Shown here in pieces: positions 1 to 9,500 of a stretch of 35,012 nucleotides of DNA. The translations under genes were made by a program, and so were the position numbers. Under the pieces are notes generated by a model. It ran no database searches. It saw nothing but the letters and a program-made list of their open reading frames with translations, and had not been told where the DNA came from. The DNA is from JBDNJM01 sp041687755 (GTDB taxonomy: Bacteria; Planctomycetota; UBA1135; GCA-002686595), in assembly GCA_041687755.1 (NCBI GenBank), contig JBDNJM010000028.1, positions 1-35,012 on the forward strand. The letters are read 5' to 3'. Position 1 is the first letter of the stretch, and each line of letters starts with the position of its first letter.

Positions 1-55
1 CTCACGCATCCGTGCTGGTGTCTAGCCTGCGCCAGCGGCGTTAGCCGATGGGCCC
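1..55. repeat. 55-bp direct repeat, copy 1
   Basis: This copy begins at the window edge and matches 115-169 with a single mismatch (t at 28 versus g at 142). The distance between copies is 114 bp, so this may be the end of a longer tandem array lying to the left of the window. No open frame or known mobile-element end is visible in it. Confidence 0.85.
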
Positions 56-114
56 CGCGACGCAGCCGGTCACATTCCGCAGGAGCCGATGCCCTGACGG
101 TTGTCTTGCAGCCA

Positions 115-169
115 CTCACGCATCCGTGCTGGTGTCTAGCCGGCGCCAGCGGCGTTAGCCGATGGGCCC
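115..169. repeat. 55-bp direct repeat, copy 2
   Basis: Second copy of the repeat at 1-55, with 54 of 55 positions identical. It ends in GGGCCC immediately before an A-rich stretch and the hairpin at 179-205, so similarity stops abruptly there. The 59 bases between the copies (56-114) are not repeated elsewhere in the window. Confidence 0.85.
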
Positions 170-178
170 AAAAGGCAC

Positions 179-205
179 TAGGAAGGCAGCGAAGCTGCCT
201 TCCTA
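179..205 (-). terminator. Hairpin at the 3' end of the minus-strand gene
   Basis: A perfect 12-bp stem (179-190 with 194-205) closes on a GAA triloop. The stop codon of the minus-strand gene (205-203) lies inside the distal arm. On the minus strand the hairpin is followed by a TTTT run at 173-170, a weak U-tract eight bases after the stem, so it is probably a terminator or 3'-end stabiliser. It could be bidirectional. Confidence 0.55.
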
Positions 206-766
206 CCCTGCCCAGCCCTCGTCGAACAGGCGGCTCGCGATGCGGATCTCGTCGCGCTGGCCGTCGCCCGAGTCGCCCAGCAGTTCGATCCGCGAGGTCT
301 CGAGGCCGGTCAGGCGCCGGGCGGCGCTGACAATGCGGACCAGGTCCCAAACGCGGTCCTCCAGGCGGCGGGAGGCCGGCTGGGGCAGGACCATCTGGAC
401 CTCGCCCTCGAGCACGCGCTCCCAGTCGAAGGTTGGCTCCGAATGACAAAAACGGGTCGCCGTGGGCGACCCGTTCTCGGGCGTATCGACTGCTGAAGGC
501 TCCAGGAACGGGGCCGAATTCGACTCGAGCTGCACCACGAGTCGCGGGACGCAGAGGACGAACTGGGTGCGCGCCACGAGGGCGTGCAGGCGCAGGCCGT
601 CGTGGGCCCGGATCCACAGCTCGTTGACCTCGGCTCCAGCCCGCGCCAGGTCAGGGCGCGGGAAAACCAGTAGGTGCCGGGGCACCTGCCGGACCGCTTC
701 CAGGCGCTCGCGCCAGTAGCGGGCGTCGAGCAGGAGCGGGTGGAGTGAGCAGTCTTGAAGAGACAC
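203..766 (-). CDS. Conserved-looking protein of unknown function
   Basis: I do not recognise this family. The frame is open from 856, but the N-terminal stretch read from the ATG at 856 runs through an 11-bp repeat array and is low-complexity. I therefore prefer the GTG at 766, giving 187 residues beginning MSLQDCSLHPLLLDARYW. There is no signal peptide or membrane segment. The segment WIRAHDGLRLHALVAR faintly recalls the N-terminal strand of acetyl-xylan-esterase-like hydrolases, but no nucleophile motif (GxSxG) is present, so no function is assigned. The C-terminus (FDEGWAG) runs straight into the hairpin at 179-205. The gene is divergent from the amidohydrolase array. Confidence 0.5.
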   Translation of the reverse strand: MSLQDCSLHPLLLDARYWRERLEAVRQVPRHLLVFPRPDLARAGAEVNELWIRAHDGLRLHALVARTQFVLCVPRLVVQLESNSAPFLEPSAVDTPENGSPTATRFCHSEPTFDWERVLEGEVQMVLPQPASRRLEDRVWDLVRIVSAARRLTGLETSRIELLGDSGDGQRDEIRIASRLFDEGWAG

Positions 767-831
767 GGGGGAGAAGGAGCCGCTGGTCGGCGTGGACCGA
801 ACGGCGGAACCTCGAGAAAAAGAGGTAACTG

Positions 832-871
832 GAATGGGTGGTCGAATGGGGTTCAAATGGACTCCAAATGG
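832..871. promoter_or_regulatory. Four helically phased AATGG repeats
   Basis: AATGG occurs at 833, 845, 856 and 867, that is at 12-, 11- and 11-bp steps. The last three units share the pattern YCRAATGG followed by three variable bases. Direct repeats with an 11-bp period are the usual binding geometry of OmpR/PhoB-type response regulators. The array lies 67-105 bp upstream of the preferred start of the minus-strand gene and about 300 bp upstream of the first amidohydrolase gene. The regulatory role is inferred. Confidence 0.4.
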
Positions 872-1170
872 TGCCCCGGTTACGCTTTGGAGCCGTTATT
901 TGGCGCCGGCCGAACGGCTGTCCTTCGAGAAACCGCCCGGCACGGTGCAGGTCTCGGGATCCCAGCCGCGGTTCTTTGGGACGAATCCCGACCCACGATC
1001 GGGAATGGCGGCGTACTGGATCCGTAACGGCGACGATCCCTACCAGGCACATTGCATGGCCTGGCCTAAGGATTCAGCGCTCCCACAGCTGCTGTCTCCC
1101 CCCCCCCTCATCCTTCCTCAAGTCCCCTTCCACAGTCGTCGCGGCCCCCCGCGTGACGCCAAAGTTTCCG
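872..1170. other. Intergenic region upstream of the amidohydrolase array
   Basis: About 300 bp without a convincing gene. The plus frame that continues into the first amidohydrolase gene is open through here, but its translation is arginine-rich noise lacking family similarity. It contains a run of ten C residues at 1098-1107. I could not identify a clear -35/-10 pair, although the promoter of the long array should lie here. Confidence 0.5.
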
Positions 1171-2556
1171 ATGCGATCGATCGCACCCCGCCTGGCGGCC
1201 TTCACGGTTGCCGGTTTGGCTAGTGTCAGCTCCGCGCTGGCCTCACCCGTACTGGCGACCTCCTTCCAGGAGCCCGAAGCCCAGGAGACGCACGCCGCGC
1301 CCGTCCTGTTGCTCAAGGCAGACCGGATCCTGGTCCGTCCCGGCCTGGAGCTGGAGGGGGCCTCGGTTCTGGTCCGCGACGGCCGGATCGCCGCCGTCGG
1401 CGAAGGCCTGGAGGCCCCCGAGGGCGCCACGGTCGTCGAGGGTGCGGTGATCACCGCAGGGTTCCTCGACGCCTGGTCCGCGCTCGGAGTCGATCCGCAG
1501 GCGCTCAACGACGGCTCGGCCTCGCCTGCGACCCGCACGGCGGACGCGCTCGACCCGTTCGGGTCCGACCACACCCGCCTGCAGGCGCTGAACGCGGGCA
1601 TCACGTCCTACCGCGTCCAGGCGGGCCTGTCCTCGATGCTGTCCGGGCAGGGCGCCGTTGTGCGCAACTCCCCCGTGCTCGACCTCGAGGACTCGGTGAT
1701 CCTCGAGGACGCCGTGCTGCACTCACGCGTGGGGAGCGGGGACGTCTTCCAGCGCCTCGACGGCATCGAGAAGGTCTTCAGTGCGCTCGAAGGCGGCCGC
1801 AAGTACCGCGAGAGTGAGGCCGAGTACGAGGTCGAGCTCGCCAAGTGGGTGGCGCAGATCGCGGAGGAGGAAGAAGAGCTCGAGAAAGACTTCAAGAAGG
1901 CCAAGAAGAAGCGCGACGAGGACATGGAGGAGGCCGAGGAGGAGGGCGACGAGTTCAAGGAGAAGCGCTACAAGGAAGACCGCAAGCCCAGGGCGCCGCG
2001 CTTGGACCGCGACGCAGCCGTGATGGGCCGGGTCGCTGACGGCGAACTCGCCATGGTCTTCGAGATCAACGAAGGACCGGAGCTGCGCTACTTCCTGGAG
2101 CGTCTCGAGGACTTCCCGCGCCTCCGTCCGATCCTCGCCGGCGCGAGCGATGCGGCGGAGCTCGCGAGCGAGCTGGCCGAGGCCGGGGTGCCGGTTCTGC
2201 TGCAGCCGAGCATTGCCAGCTCGACCGAAGATCAGCGCGAGCGCGGCCTGGGGCTCGCGGGCGTGCTTGCGAAGCACGGTGTCACGGTCCTGTTCGGCAG
2301 CGGCGGGCGGAACCCGCTCGTTTCCGCCGAACTGCCCCTGCTGGCCGCTCTGGCGGTCGGCCATGGACTGAGCCGGGAAGACGCCCTTGCGGCGCTGACC
2401 ACGGCCCCCGCCCAGGCGCTCGACGTCGACCGACGCGTCGGCAGCGTGGTGCGCGGCAAGGACGCCGACCTCCTGATCTGGAGCGGCGACCCGTTCGAGT
2501 CGACCTCGCGCCTGATCGGCGTCGTGTCCGGCGGCGAACTCACCGCGACCGAGTAG
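1171..2556 (+). CDS. Exported amidohydrolase-like protein 1 (metal site lost, charged insert)
   Basis: 461 residues from the ATG at 1171. Export signal at about residues 1-25 (MRSIAPRLAAFTVAGLASVSSALAS). The N-terminal composite beta domain (ILVRPG...VLVRDGRIAAVG) and the C-terminal block (RVGSVVRGKDADLLIWSGDPF) are diagnostic of the imidazolonepropionase-like amidohydrolases. At the strand-1 position where active members have HxH, this protein reads ITAGFLDAWSALG, and the later His/Asp ligands are also absent, so catalysis in the usual way is unlikely. Residues about 231-277 form an extremely charged Glu/Lys helix-like insert. It is the first gene of an eleven-gene same-strand array and has a C-rich leader with no Shine-Dalgarno. 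Confidence 0.88.
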   Translation: MRSIAPRLAAFTVAGLASVSSALASPVLATSFQEPEAQETHAAPVLLLKADRILVRPGLELEGASVLVRDGRIAAVGEGLEAPEGATVVEGAVITAGFLDAWSALGVDPQALNDGSASPATRTADALDPFGSDHTRLQALNAGITSYRVQAGLSSMLSGQGAVVRNSPVLDLEDSVILEDAVLHSRVGSGDVFQRLDGIEKVFSALEGGRKYRESEAEYEVELAKWVAQIAEEEEELEKDFKKAKKKRDEDMEEAEEEGDEFKEKRYKEDRKPRAPRLDRDAAVMGRVADGELAMVFEINEGPELRYFLERLEDFPRLRPILAGASDAAELASELAEAGVPVLLQPSIASSTEDQRERGLGLAGVLAKHGVTVLFGSGGRNPLVSAELPLLAALAVGHGLSREDALAALTTAPAQALDVDRRVGSVVRGKDADLLIWSGDPFESTSRLIGVVSGGELTATE

Positions 2557-2679
2557 GTCCCGACGCTCCCGCCTCTTATCCCACCCTTCGCCGGCGCGCG
2601 CCCGCCCCTGAAACGACGGCGCACCGCACCCGGCCCCAGACTCGGCGGCGCCCCGCGCCGGCCCCGATCCCTCTCCACC

Positions 2680-3807
2680 ATGCTTCTCACTCAACTCTGC
2701 TCCGCCGCGTTGCTCGGCCTCGCGGGCGGCGAACTTCAGCCGATCGCTGCGACGCCCCTCGCGGGCGACTTTGCCGTGCGGGCCCAAGTGCTTCACCTGG
2801 GCGATGGGACGGCCGTTGAGAACGGCATCGTTGTTGTCTCCGACGGCAAGATTCGGGCCGCCGGCTCGATGGACGTGCCCACCGGCATGACGGTGATCGA
2901 GCACGCAGGCCACGTGAGCCCCGGCATGATCTCGCCGTGGGCGCCGAACCTGCTGCCCGGCACGGAGCGCAACGAGACGACCCGCCCGTTCCTTGAGGAC
3001 CTGCACCTGGTGCACGCCTTCGACGGCTCCCTCGAGGCCGTCGAGGACGCGCTCTCGGCGGGCATCACGACCGTGCAGCTGCTGGGCAGCACGCGCAACG
3101 TCGTCGCCGGCCGCACGGCCGCGGTCAAGACGGCCGGCCACGGCGCGGGCCCGAACGTGCTCGACCGCGACCTCGCGCTGATGGTCGTGATCAACTCGAG
3201 CTCGGCGAACAACGGTCGCTACCCCACCAGTTACTCAGGCATCTCGACGGAGCTGACCCAGCGACTGGCCGTCGGCGAAGGCGCCTGGGGCGAGGTCAAG
3301 TCGGGCCGCCGCCCGCTGCTGATCGCCGTCACCGATCGCCACGACATCCTGCGCGCCACTTCGCTGTTCGCCGGATCGGGAGCGACCGGCGCCCTCGCGG
3401 GAGCCACCCTCGCTGGCGAGGTGCTCGACGCCGTCGCCGCCTCCGGGATGCAGGTCGTCGTGCCGCCCTACGGTCCCGGCGTGACCTCGCGCGCGATCGA
3501 GTCGCTGACGGCCATCGCCAACTCCGACGTGCCCTTCGCCTTCGGACTCGGCTTCCCGAGCACCTTCCGCTACGCGGCAGCCGTCGCCCTGCGCGACGGC
3601 GCCGACGAAACCTCCATGCGGCGCGCGTTCCACCACGACGCCGCCGTGATCCTGGGCCTCGAAGACCGCATCGGCCGCCTGGCCCCGGGATTCGACGCCG
3701 ACCTCGTTCTCTGGAGCGGCGATCCGCTCGACCTCACCTCCTCCCCGCAGGCCGTCTACGTCGACGGCGTGCTCGAGTTCGAAGCCTCCGTCGCCAACGC
3801 CCGCTGA
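2680..3807 (+). CDS. Exported amidohydrolase-like protein 2 (metal site lost)
   Basis: 375 residues, starting with a short hydrophobic export signal (MLLTQLCSAALLGLAGG). The composite domain is clear (LHLGDGTAVENGIVVVSDGKIRAAG), as is the C-terminal motif (RIGRLAPGFDADLVLWSGDPLDLTS). The metal-binding HxH is replaced in VSPGMISPWAPNL. The strand that should carry a His ligand reads LLIAVTDRHDIL, and no final DSP/DAP-type aspartate motif is seen. It is the shortest member of the array, lacking the charged insert. The leader before the ATG is pyrimidine-rich (CTCTCCACC). Its stop is two bases from the next start, implying translational coupling. Confidence 0.88.
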   Translation: MLLTQLCSAALLGLAGGELQPIAATPLAGDFAVRAQVLHLGDGTAVENGIVVVSDGKIRAAGSMDVPTGMTVIEHAGHVSPGMISPWAPNLLPGTERNETTRPFLEDLHLVHAFDGSLEAVEDALSAGITTVQLLGSTRNVVAGRTAAVKTAGHGAGPNVLDRDLALMVVINSSSANNGRYPTSYSGISTELTQRLAVGEGAWGEVKSGRRPLLIAVTDRHDILRATSLFAGSGATGALAGATLAGEVLDAVAASGMQVVVPPYGPGVTSRAIESLTAIANSDVPFAFGLGFPSTFRYAAAVALRDGADETSMRRAFHHDAAVILGLEDRIGRLAPGFDADLVLWSGDPLDLTSSPQAVYVDGVLEFEASVANAR

Positions 3808-3809
3808 CC

Positions 3810-5051
3810 ATGATTTCTCTACTCGCGACCGGCGCATTGGCGTTCTGCCTGCAGCCCACAACGACGTCCTCTGGCCAAGAGCCGGAGGCCCCCCAGCGCA
3901 GCTGGACGATCACGGCCGACTGGGTCTACACCGTCTCGGGAGACGCCATCGAGAACGGTGCCGTGACCGTGACCGACGGGCGCATCTCCGCGGTCGGCTC
4001 GGCCGCCGGTGAAGGCGACCTCCACGTGACTGCGATCACGCCCGGACTCGTCGACCTCGGTGCGCGCATCTCGCTCGGCGACGACGCGGTCGAGCAGGTC
4101 CACGAGTCCACGCCGGCGATGCGCATCACCGACGCATGGAACCCGTACTCCACGCGCTTCGGGCGCGAACTCCAGAGCGGCGTCACGACCGTCCTGATGG
4201 TGCAGCCGGACCGCAACGTGATCGGCGGCCTCGGTGCTGCGGTCAAGACCGGCGGCCCGCTCGAGGAACGCCTGATCGCCGACGAGCGCGTCGTCTCCGC
4301 GGTCATCGGCAGCCAGCCCAGCTCCGGCAACTCGCCGGCGTTCCGCCGTCCCAACGGCCTCTTCAACCGCCGCCCCACGACCCGCATGGGCGTCGAGTGG
4401 GTCGCGCGCAAGGCGTTCTACGACGCCATCGCCAAGGCTGAGGGCGTGATCGATCCGGAGCCGCTCGAAGCGGCCGGGCTCGACGTGCTCGGGCGCGTGC
4501 TGAACGGCGAGCTGCCGCTGTTCGTTGCCGCCGAGGCCACCCAGGACATCCGTACGGCGATCTTCCTGAAGGAGGAGTTCGGCTTCCCGCACCTCATCCT
4601 CGACTCGGCCGCCGAGGCCTGGAAGGAGCCCAAGCTGCTCCAGCGCTCCGGCGCCTCGGTCGTGCTGCCGCCGTTCGCCTGGTCTGGGCGCACCGGTCAG
4701 GCCGGCGGCTTCATGGCCTGGAACACGGTCGAGCTGCTCGAAGAACTGGGCGTGACCTACGCGCTCTCCGGCCAGGGCAACCGCGACCGAGAACGACGCC
4801 TGTTCCTGCAGCCGGCCTTCGCCGTGCGCGCGGGCGGCACTCCGGCCCTCGCGTTGGCCGCGGCCACGCTCACGCCGGCCCAGATGATCGGCATCGACGA
4901 CCGCGTCGGCAGCATCGAGGTGGGTAAGGACGCCGACCTGTGCTTCTGGAACGGTGAGCCGACGCGCTTCACGACCGACGTCATCGGCGTGATGGTCGGC
5001 GGCGAGCTCGCCGTCGATCCCCGCGAAGCTTCCGCGCACAAGCTGCGCTAG
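3810..5051 (+). CDS. Exported amidohydrolase-like protein 3 (metal site lost)
   Basis: 413 residues from the ATG at 3810, two bases after the previous stop. A short hydrophobic N-terminus (MISLLATGALAFCLQP) suggests export. Family marks are DWVYTVSGDAIENGAVTVTDGRISAVG near the N-terminus, the TRMGVEWVARKAF helix typical of this amidohydrolase branch, and RVGSIEVGKDADLCFWNGEP near the C-terminus. The HxH site reads ITPGLVDLGARISLG, and the position of the later aspartate reads YALSGQGNRD, so the binuclear metal site appears lost although the fold is kept. Probable pseudoenzyme partner of its neighbours (inferred). Confidence 0.88.
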   Translation: MISLLATGALAFCLQPTTTSSGQEPEAPQRSWTITADWVYTVSGDAIENGAVTVTDGRISAVGSAAGEGDLHVTAITPGLVDLGARISLGDDAVEQVHESTPAMRITDAWNPYSTRFGRELQSGVTTVLMVQPDRNVIGGLGAAVKTGGPLEERLIADERVVSAVIGSQPSSGNSPAFRRPNGLFNRRPTTRMGVEWVARKAFYDAIAKAEGVIDPEPLEAAGLDVLGRVLNGELPLFVAAEATQDIRTAIFLKEEFGFPHLILDSAAEAWKEPKLLQRSGASVVLPPFAWSGRTGQAGGFMAWNTVELLEELGVTYALSGQGNRDRERRLFLQPAFAVRAGGTPALALAAATLTPAQMIGIDDRVGSIEVGKDADLCFWNGEPTRFTTDVIGVMVGGELAVDPREASAHKLR

Positions 5052-5162
5052 GCGCTCGCGCAAATCCCGCCAACCGACAAACCCCTCAGCCCAGGCCTCG
5101 CGCTCCACTCAGCGCAGCGCGCGCCGGGCACCGAACCCCGACCCCGCCTCCCACTCTTCACC

Positions 5163-6551
5163 ATGTCGACCCTCACCTTCGCTTCCCGGACGCTCCTAGG
5201 CTCCCTCGTCCTTCCCGGCCTGCTGGCCAGCGCCGCTTTCGCCGGTGAGAAACTCGTCATCGAGGCCGGCCGCGTGATCGTCTCCCCGGGCAACGAGATC
5301 CTGGGCGGCGTGATCGTTATCGAGGACGGGCGCATCACCGCGGTCGGCAAGCGCGGCGAGATCGAGGTCCCGTGGGACGCGCCGGTGGTCGGCGGCCCCG
5401 ACCACGTCGCCATCCCCGGGTTCGTGGAGGCTTACTCGGCGCGCGGCATGGATCGCCCGAACGAGAACGTGGACGTGGCGCCGTTCCTCAACGTGCGCGA
5501 CTCGGTGGATCCGATCAACGTGACCTTCGAGGACTACCTGCGCTGGGGGGTGACCACGATCAACACCCAGCAGGGTGGCGACTGCGTCGTCGGCGCTCAG
5601 GGGCGCGTGCTCAAGCCGGTCGGCATCACGGTCGAGGAAATGACGGTCCGGCCGGACTACGGCCTGGTGCTGTCCGCGTCGCCGAAGCGCGGCAAGTCCC
5701 GCGCCACCCAGGCCCAGGCGCTGCGCGGTGCCTTCGGGGACCTCGAGCTGTACCTGCAAGATGTCGTCACCGACGCCAAGGACGGCGGCGACCTGGCCCG
5801 CCGGGAGGCGCTCTACCAGGGTCGCGACATGGAAGGCGAGAAGGCCAAGGGTCGCGCCATGGGCGGCAGCGCCTGGAAGGTGGACGGCCTCGAGCTGATC
5901 CCGCGCGGCGCGATCGACGAGAAGTGGGAGCCGCTGCTGGGCCTAGTCGAGGGCCGCACCAAGGCCTTCGTGCACGCGACCGCAGCGCGCGACGTGCTGC
6001 TGGCGCTGGAAGTCGCCAAGGACAACGGGTTCCTCCAGAACACCGTGATGATCGTCAACGGCGACGCGCACAAGGCCGCCGCTCATATTGCGGCGGCTGG
6101 AGTGCCGGTCGTGATCGCGGGCAACCTGACCTACACCGAGAACGATCCGGTCACGGGTGAAGAGATCGAGACCGACGTCATCGCGGCCTTCGAGGCGGCC
6201 GGGGCTACCTACGCGCTGTCCTCTTCGGACGCGTCGAGCAACTCCCTCTGGTTCCGGGCCGAGCGCGCGATCGCGCAGGGCACCGATCCGATGAAGGCGT
6301 TCAACGCCGTGATGCAGACGCCCGCGGACATGCTGGGCATCGGCGATCAGGTGGGCAGTTTGGAGCGGGGCAAGCTCGGCAACGTCGTGCTGCTCACCGG
6401 CGACCCGCTCGATCCGAGCACCTGGGTCGATGAGGTCGTGATCGAGGGTGAGCGGGTCTACCGCCGCTCGGAGGACGTCCGCAACAAGTACGTGTTCGAG
6501 GGCGAGGAGCCCACCGGCATCGACGCGATGCCGCGCACGGGCGAACAGTGA
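5163..6551 (+). CDS. Exported amidohydrolase-like protein 4 (mostly degenerate metal site)
   Basis: 462 residues. Signal peptide at about residues 1-22 (MSTLTFASRTLLGSLVLPGLLASAAFAG). Composite-domain motif VIVIEDGRITAVGKRGEIEVP and C-terminal motif QVGSLERGKLGNVVLLTGDPLDPSTW mark the family. HxH is replaced in IPGFVEAYSARGMD. One His at the usual third-ligand strand survives (AFVHATAARD), but the fourth His and a normal aspartate context do not (YALSSSDASSN). The C-terminal tail after VYRRSED extends about 25 residues beyond the usual end. The leader before the ATG is pyrimidine-rich (CTCCCACTCTTCACC) with no Shine-Dalgarno. Confidence 0.87.
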   Translation: MSTLTFASRTLLGSLVLPGLLASAAFAGEKLVIEAGRVIVSPGNEILGGVIVIEDGRITAVGKRGEIEVPWDAPVVGGPDHVAIPGFVEAYSARGMDRPNENVDVAPFLNVRDSVDPINVTFEDYLRWGVTTINTQQGGDCVVGAQGRVLKPVGITVEEMTVRPDYGLVLSASPKRGKSRATQAQALRGAFGDLELYLQDVVTDAKDGGDLARREALYQGRDMEGEKAKGRAMGGSAWKVDGLELIPRGAIDEKWEPLLGLVEGRTKAFVHATAARDVLLALEVAKDNGFLQNTVMIVNGDAHKAAAHIAAAGVPVVIAGNLTYTENDPVTGEEIETDVIAAFEAAGATYALSSSDASSNSLWFRAERAIAQGTDPMKAFNAVMQTPADMLGIGDQVGSLERGKLGNVVLLTGDPLDPSTWVDEVVIEGERVYRRSEDVRNKYVFEGEEPTGIDAMPRTGEQ

Positions 6552-6595
6552 TCCGCGCCGCCACGACCCCTTCGCTCCCCACCTCCTCACGCATC

Positions 6596-9500
6596 ATGTC
6601 CCTTCAACACGGCACTGCATCGGGCGTCCTCGCCTGTCTTCTCGTCGGCTCGCTGGCCGCGGCCCCCGCACTCGACGTGCAGGTGGTCAAGGCCGGCACC
6701 ATCCACACCGTTGACGCCTCCGGCGTGATCGAGAACGGAGCAATCCTGATCGAAGACGGCCGCATCCTGCGCGTCGGCACCGATATCGAGGTGCCCCCGG
6801 GCGCCACGGTGATCGACTACGGCGCCTCGGCGGTGATCGTCCCCGGCCTGATCGCGGCCGACAGCAGCCTCGCGGAAGGCGCGCCGGCCGAGCGCACCGC
6901 CGCGCCTGATCTGTTGGCCCTGGACGGGTTCGACTTCTACGCGACCTTCACGGAATCGCTCGGCAGCGGCGTGACCTCGGCGTACATCACGCCGGCGCGC
7001 GGTCGCCTGATCGCGGGTCAGGGAGCCGTCGTCAAGTTGGGCGGCGACGACCCGGACGCGCGCGTGCTCAAGGCGGGCGCGACCGTGCACGGTGCGGTAG
7101 ACGATTCCGCGCGCCGCACGCCGGGCTACTGGACGCCGCCGATTCCGGCGACCGTCGACGTGGGCCTCGGGATTCCGGAGGAGCAGCTGCCGCGCTCGAC
7201 CATGGGCGCCGTGCTGGCGCTCAACGAACTGTTGGACGGCGTGGCCAGTGGTGAGCGGCTTGACGCTTACGGCCCGCGCGCCGTGCGCGACCTGGCGGCC
7301 CTGCTCAAGGGCGGGGCGGTCTGGCGTCTGGACGCGGACATGCCCCAAGAGATCAGCGCTCTGGCCGACCTGGCCGAGCGACGCTCGATGACCCTTGTGA
7401 TCTCGGGCGCGACCTACGCCGGCGACCTGGCGGAGCGACTCGCCGAGCTGAACATCGGCGTCGTCTACCAGCCGCCGATGGGCCCCGCGAGCTTCGGCAG
7501 CGACAACATCGGCCCGGACGGCAAGCTGCCGCCCGTGGACACGGCGGCGCGCCTGGCGAAGGCCGGTGTGGTGCTGGCGATCGCGCCGGCGCCCGGTGCC
7601 GGCCTGGACGACCTGCGCTTCTCCGCCGCGCTCGCGCGCCGCGGGGGCCTGAGCCGCGAGGATGCTCTCGAGGCCCTGACCCTCGGCCCGGCGACGCTGT
7701 ACGGCGTCGCGGACAAGGTCGGCAGCCTCCGCGCCGGCAAGCACGCCGACCTGGTCGTGTTCAACGGCGACCCGCTGGACGTGTCGAGCGGCGTGCTGGC
7801 CACGTACATCGACGGCGAAGTCGTCTGGTCCCCCGAGATGAGCCTCGGCACGGCCGAGCTCGGCCCGGGCGCGACCCTCGCCGGCGGCGAACGCGGCGCC
7901 GCGAACCGCGCTAAGTCCATGGCCTCGCGTCCCGCGACGCCCGTGGTGCTCAGCGTCGATCACCTGTACCTGGGTGACGGCGATGTCCTCAGCCCGGGTG
8001 AGGTTCTGCTGCGCAACGGCCGCGTCGCGGAAGTTGGCACGCAGGTCAGCCGCCCCGGTGGGGCGCGCGTGATCCATGCGCCGGCGGCCATGCCCGGCAT
8101 CATCGACTGCCTCGGGCACCTCGGCCTGGAGGGCTCGCGTCGGATGCCCAGCACCGACTTCGACCTGACGCGCATCGTGGAAGCCGGCGACGACGGGGAC
8201 CGCGCGGTCGCCAAGGCCGGCGTTACGACCGTTGTGATGACCCCGCGCGGCGAAAGCTCCAGCGGCGCACCGATGATGGCCTACCGCCCGGCGAGCGCAG
8301 ACCCCGACAGCAGCGTGGTGGACGGCCTTGCGGCCCTGCGCCTCGTGTGGCCGGACAGCGATCGCTCGAAGTCGGGCGCGCGCGTCCGCGACCTGCTCGA
8401 GAAGGCGGCCAAGTACGACGCGGAATTCGCTGAGTACGAGCAGGCGATGGCGAGCTGGAGTCCTGAGCCCGAGGTCCCGAACCTGACCCTGCCCGGCGCC
8501 GACGAAGAGGAGGATGCCGACGAGGAGGAAGAGGACGAGGACGACGACGCGGACGACGACAAGAAGAAGAAAAAGAAGAAGTCCAAGGACCTCGATCCCG
8601 ACCCCGTGACCGGTATCTGGCTGGCGAACTTCGACTTCGACGGCGCCGAGGTCGGCATGGACGGTGCGGCTCAGGTTCCTGAGGACGACGACGACGAAGA
8701 AGCTGACGACGACGAAGAGGACGACGATAAGGAAGGCGACGATAAGGAAGGTGACGACGACGACGAAGAAGAGGACTCCGACGAGGACTCTGATGACGAG
8801 GACTCCGACGAGTCCGAGCCGCTCGGCACCGAGAGCCTGCGCATGCAGATTCGCCTCAACGCGGACGGCAGCGTCGAGGGCTTCCTGCGCAGCGCGGCCC
8901 TTTCGGGCGAGTTGGTCGCCGTGTCGGGCTCCTACGAGTCCGAGGAGGGCGAGAAGCAGGCCAAGCTGGCCCTGAGCGGCGCGCCGCTCGACGGCGAGCC
9001 GTTCACCTTCGAGGGCGTCATCGAAGACGCCACCGTCAGCGCCGAAGCGGTCGTCTTCACCGGCACCCTTGCCCAGGGCGAGCGTTCGGCTGAGGTCAGC
9101 GCCCGCCGCGACAGCCGCGAGTACCCGATGGCGCAGCGCCCCGGACCGGTGGTCGCGGACGAGGACGACGAGCAGGACTCGAAGTCCAAGTCGAAGGACA
9201 AGGACAAGCCGAAGGAGCCGCGCCTCGACTCGAAGCTCGAGCCCTTCCGACGCGCGATGCGCGGCGAGGTGGCGATCCTCGTGAAGGTGGACCGCGCGGA
9301 CGAGATCCTCGACTGCGTCGCGGCCTTCGAGGGCCTCGGCATCCAGCCGGTACTCCTCTCCGCCAGTCAGGCCCCCGGTATCGCGGGTCAGCTCACAGGT
9401 CGCGTCCGCGGCATCCTGTTGGACAACTCGGTCCTGCGACCGGGCGACGGTCTCGCTTCGGACTCGCCCCTGGCACGGCTGCAGTCCGCCGGTATCCCGG

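Noticed and set aside
1..170. Integron attC-like or CRISPR repeat
   Set aside because: Only two copies, 114 bp apart, without the RYYYAAC/GTTRRRY core sites and without a regular repeat-spacer pattern or cas genes.
838..1170. N-terminal extension of the first amidohydrolase to 838
   Set aside because: The extra 111 residues are arginine-rich noise crossing the AATGG array and a C10 run, and they would bury the signal peptide that starts at 1171.
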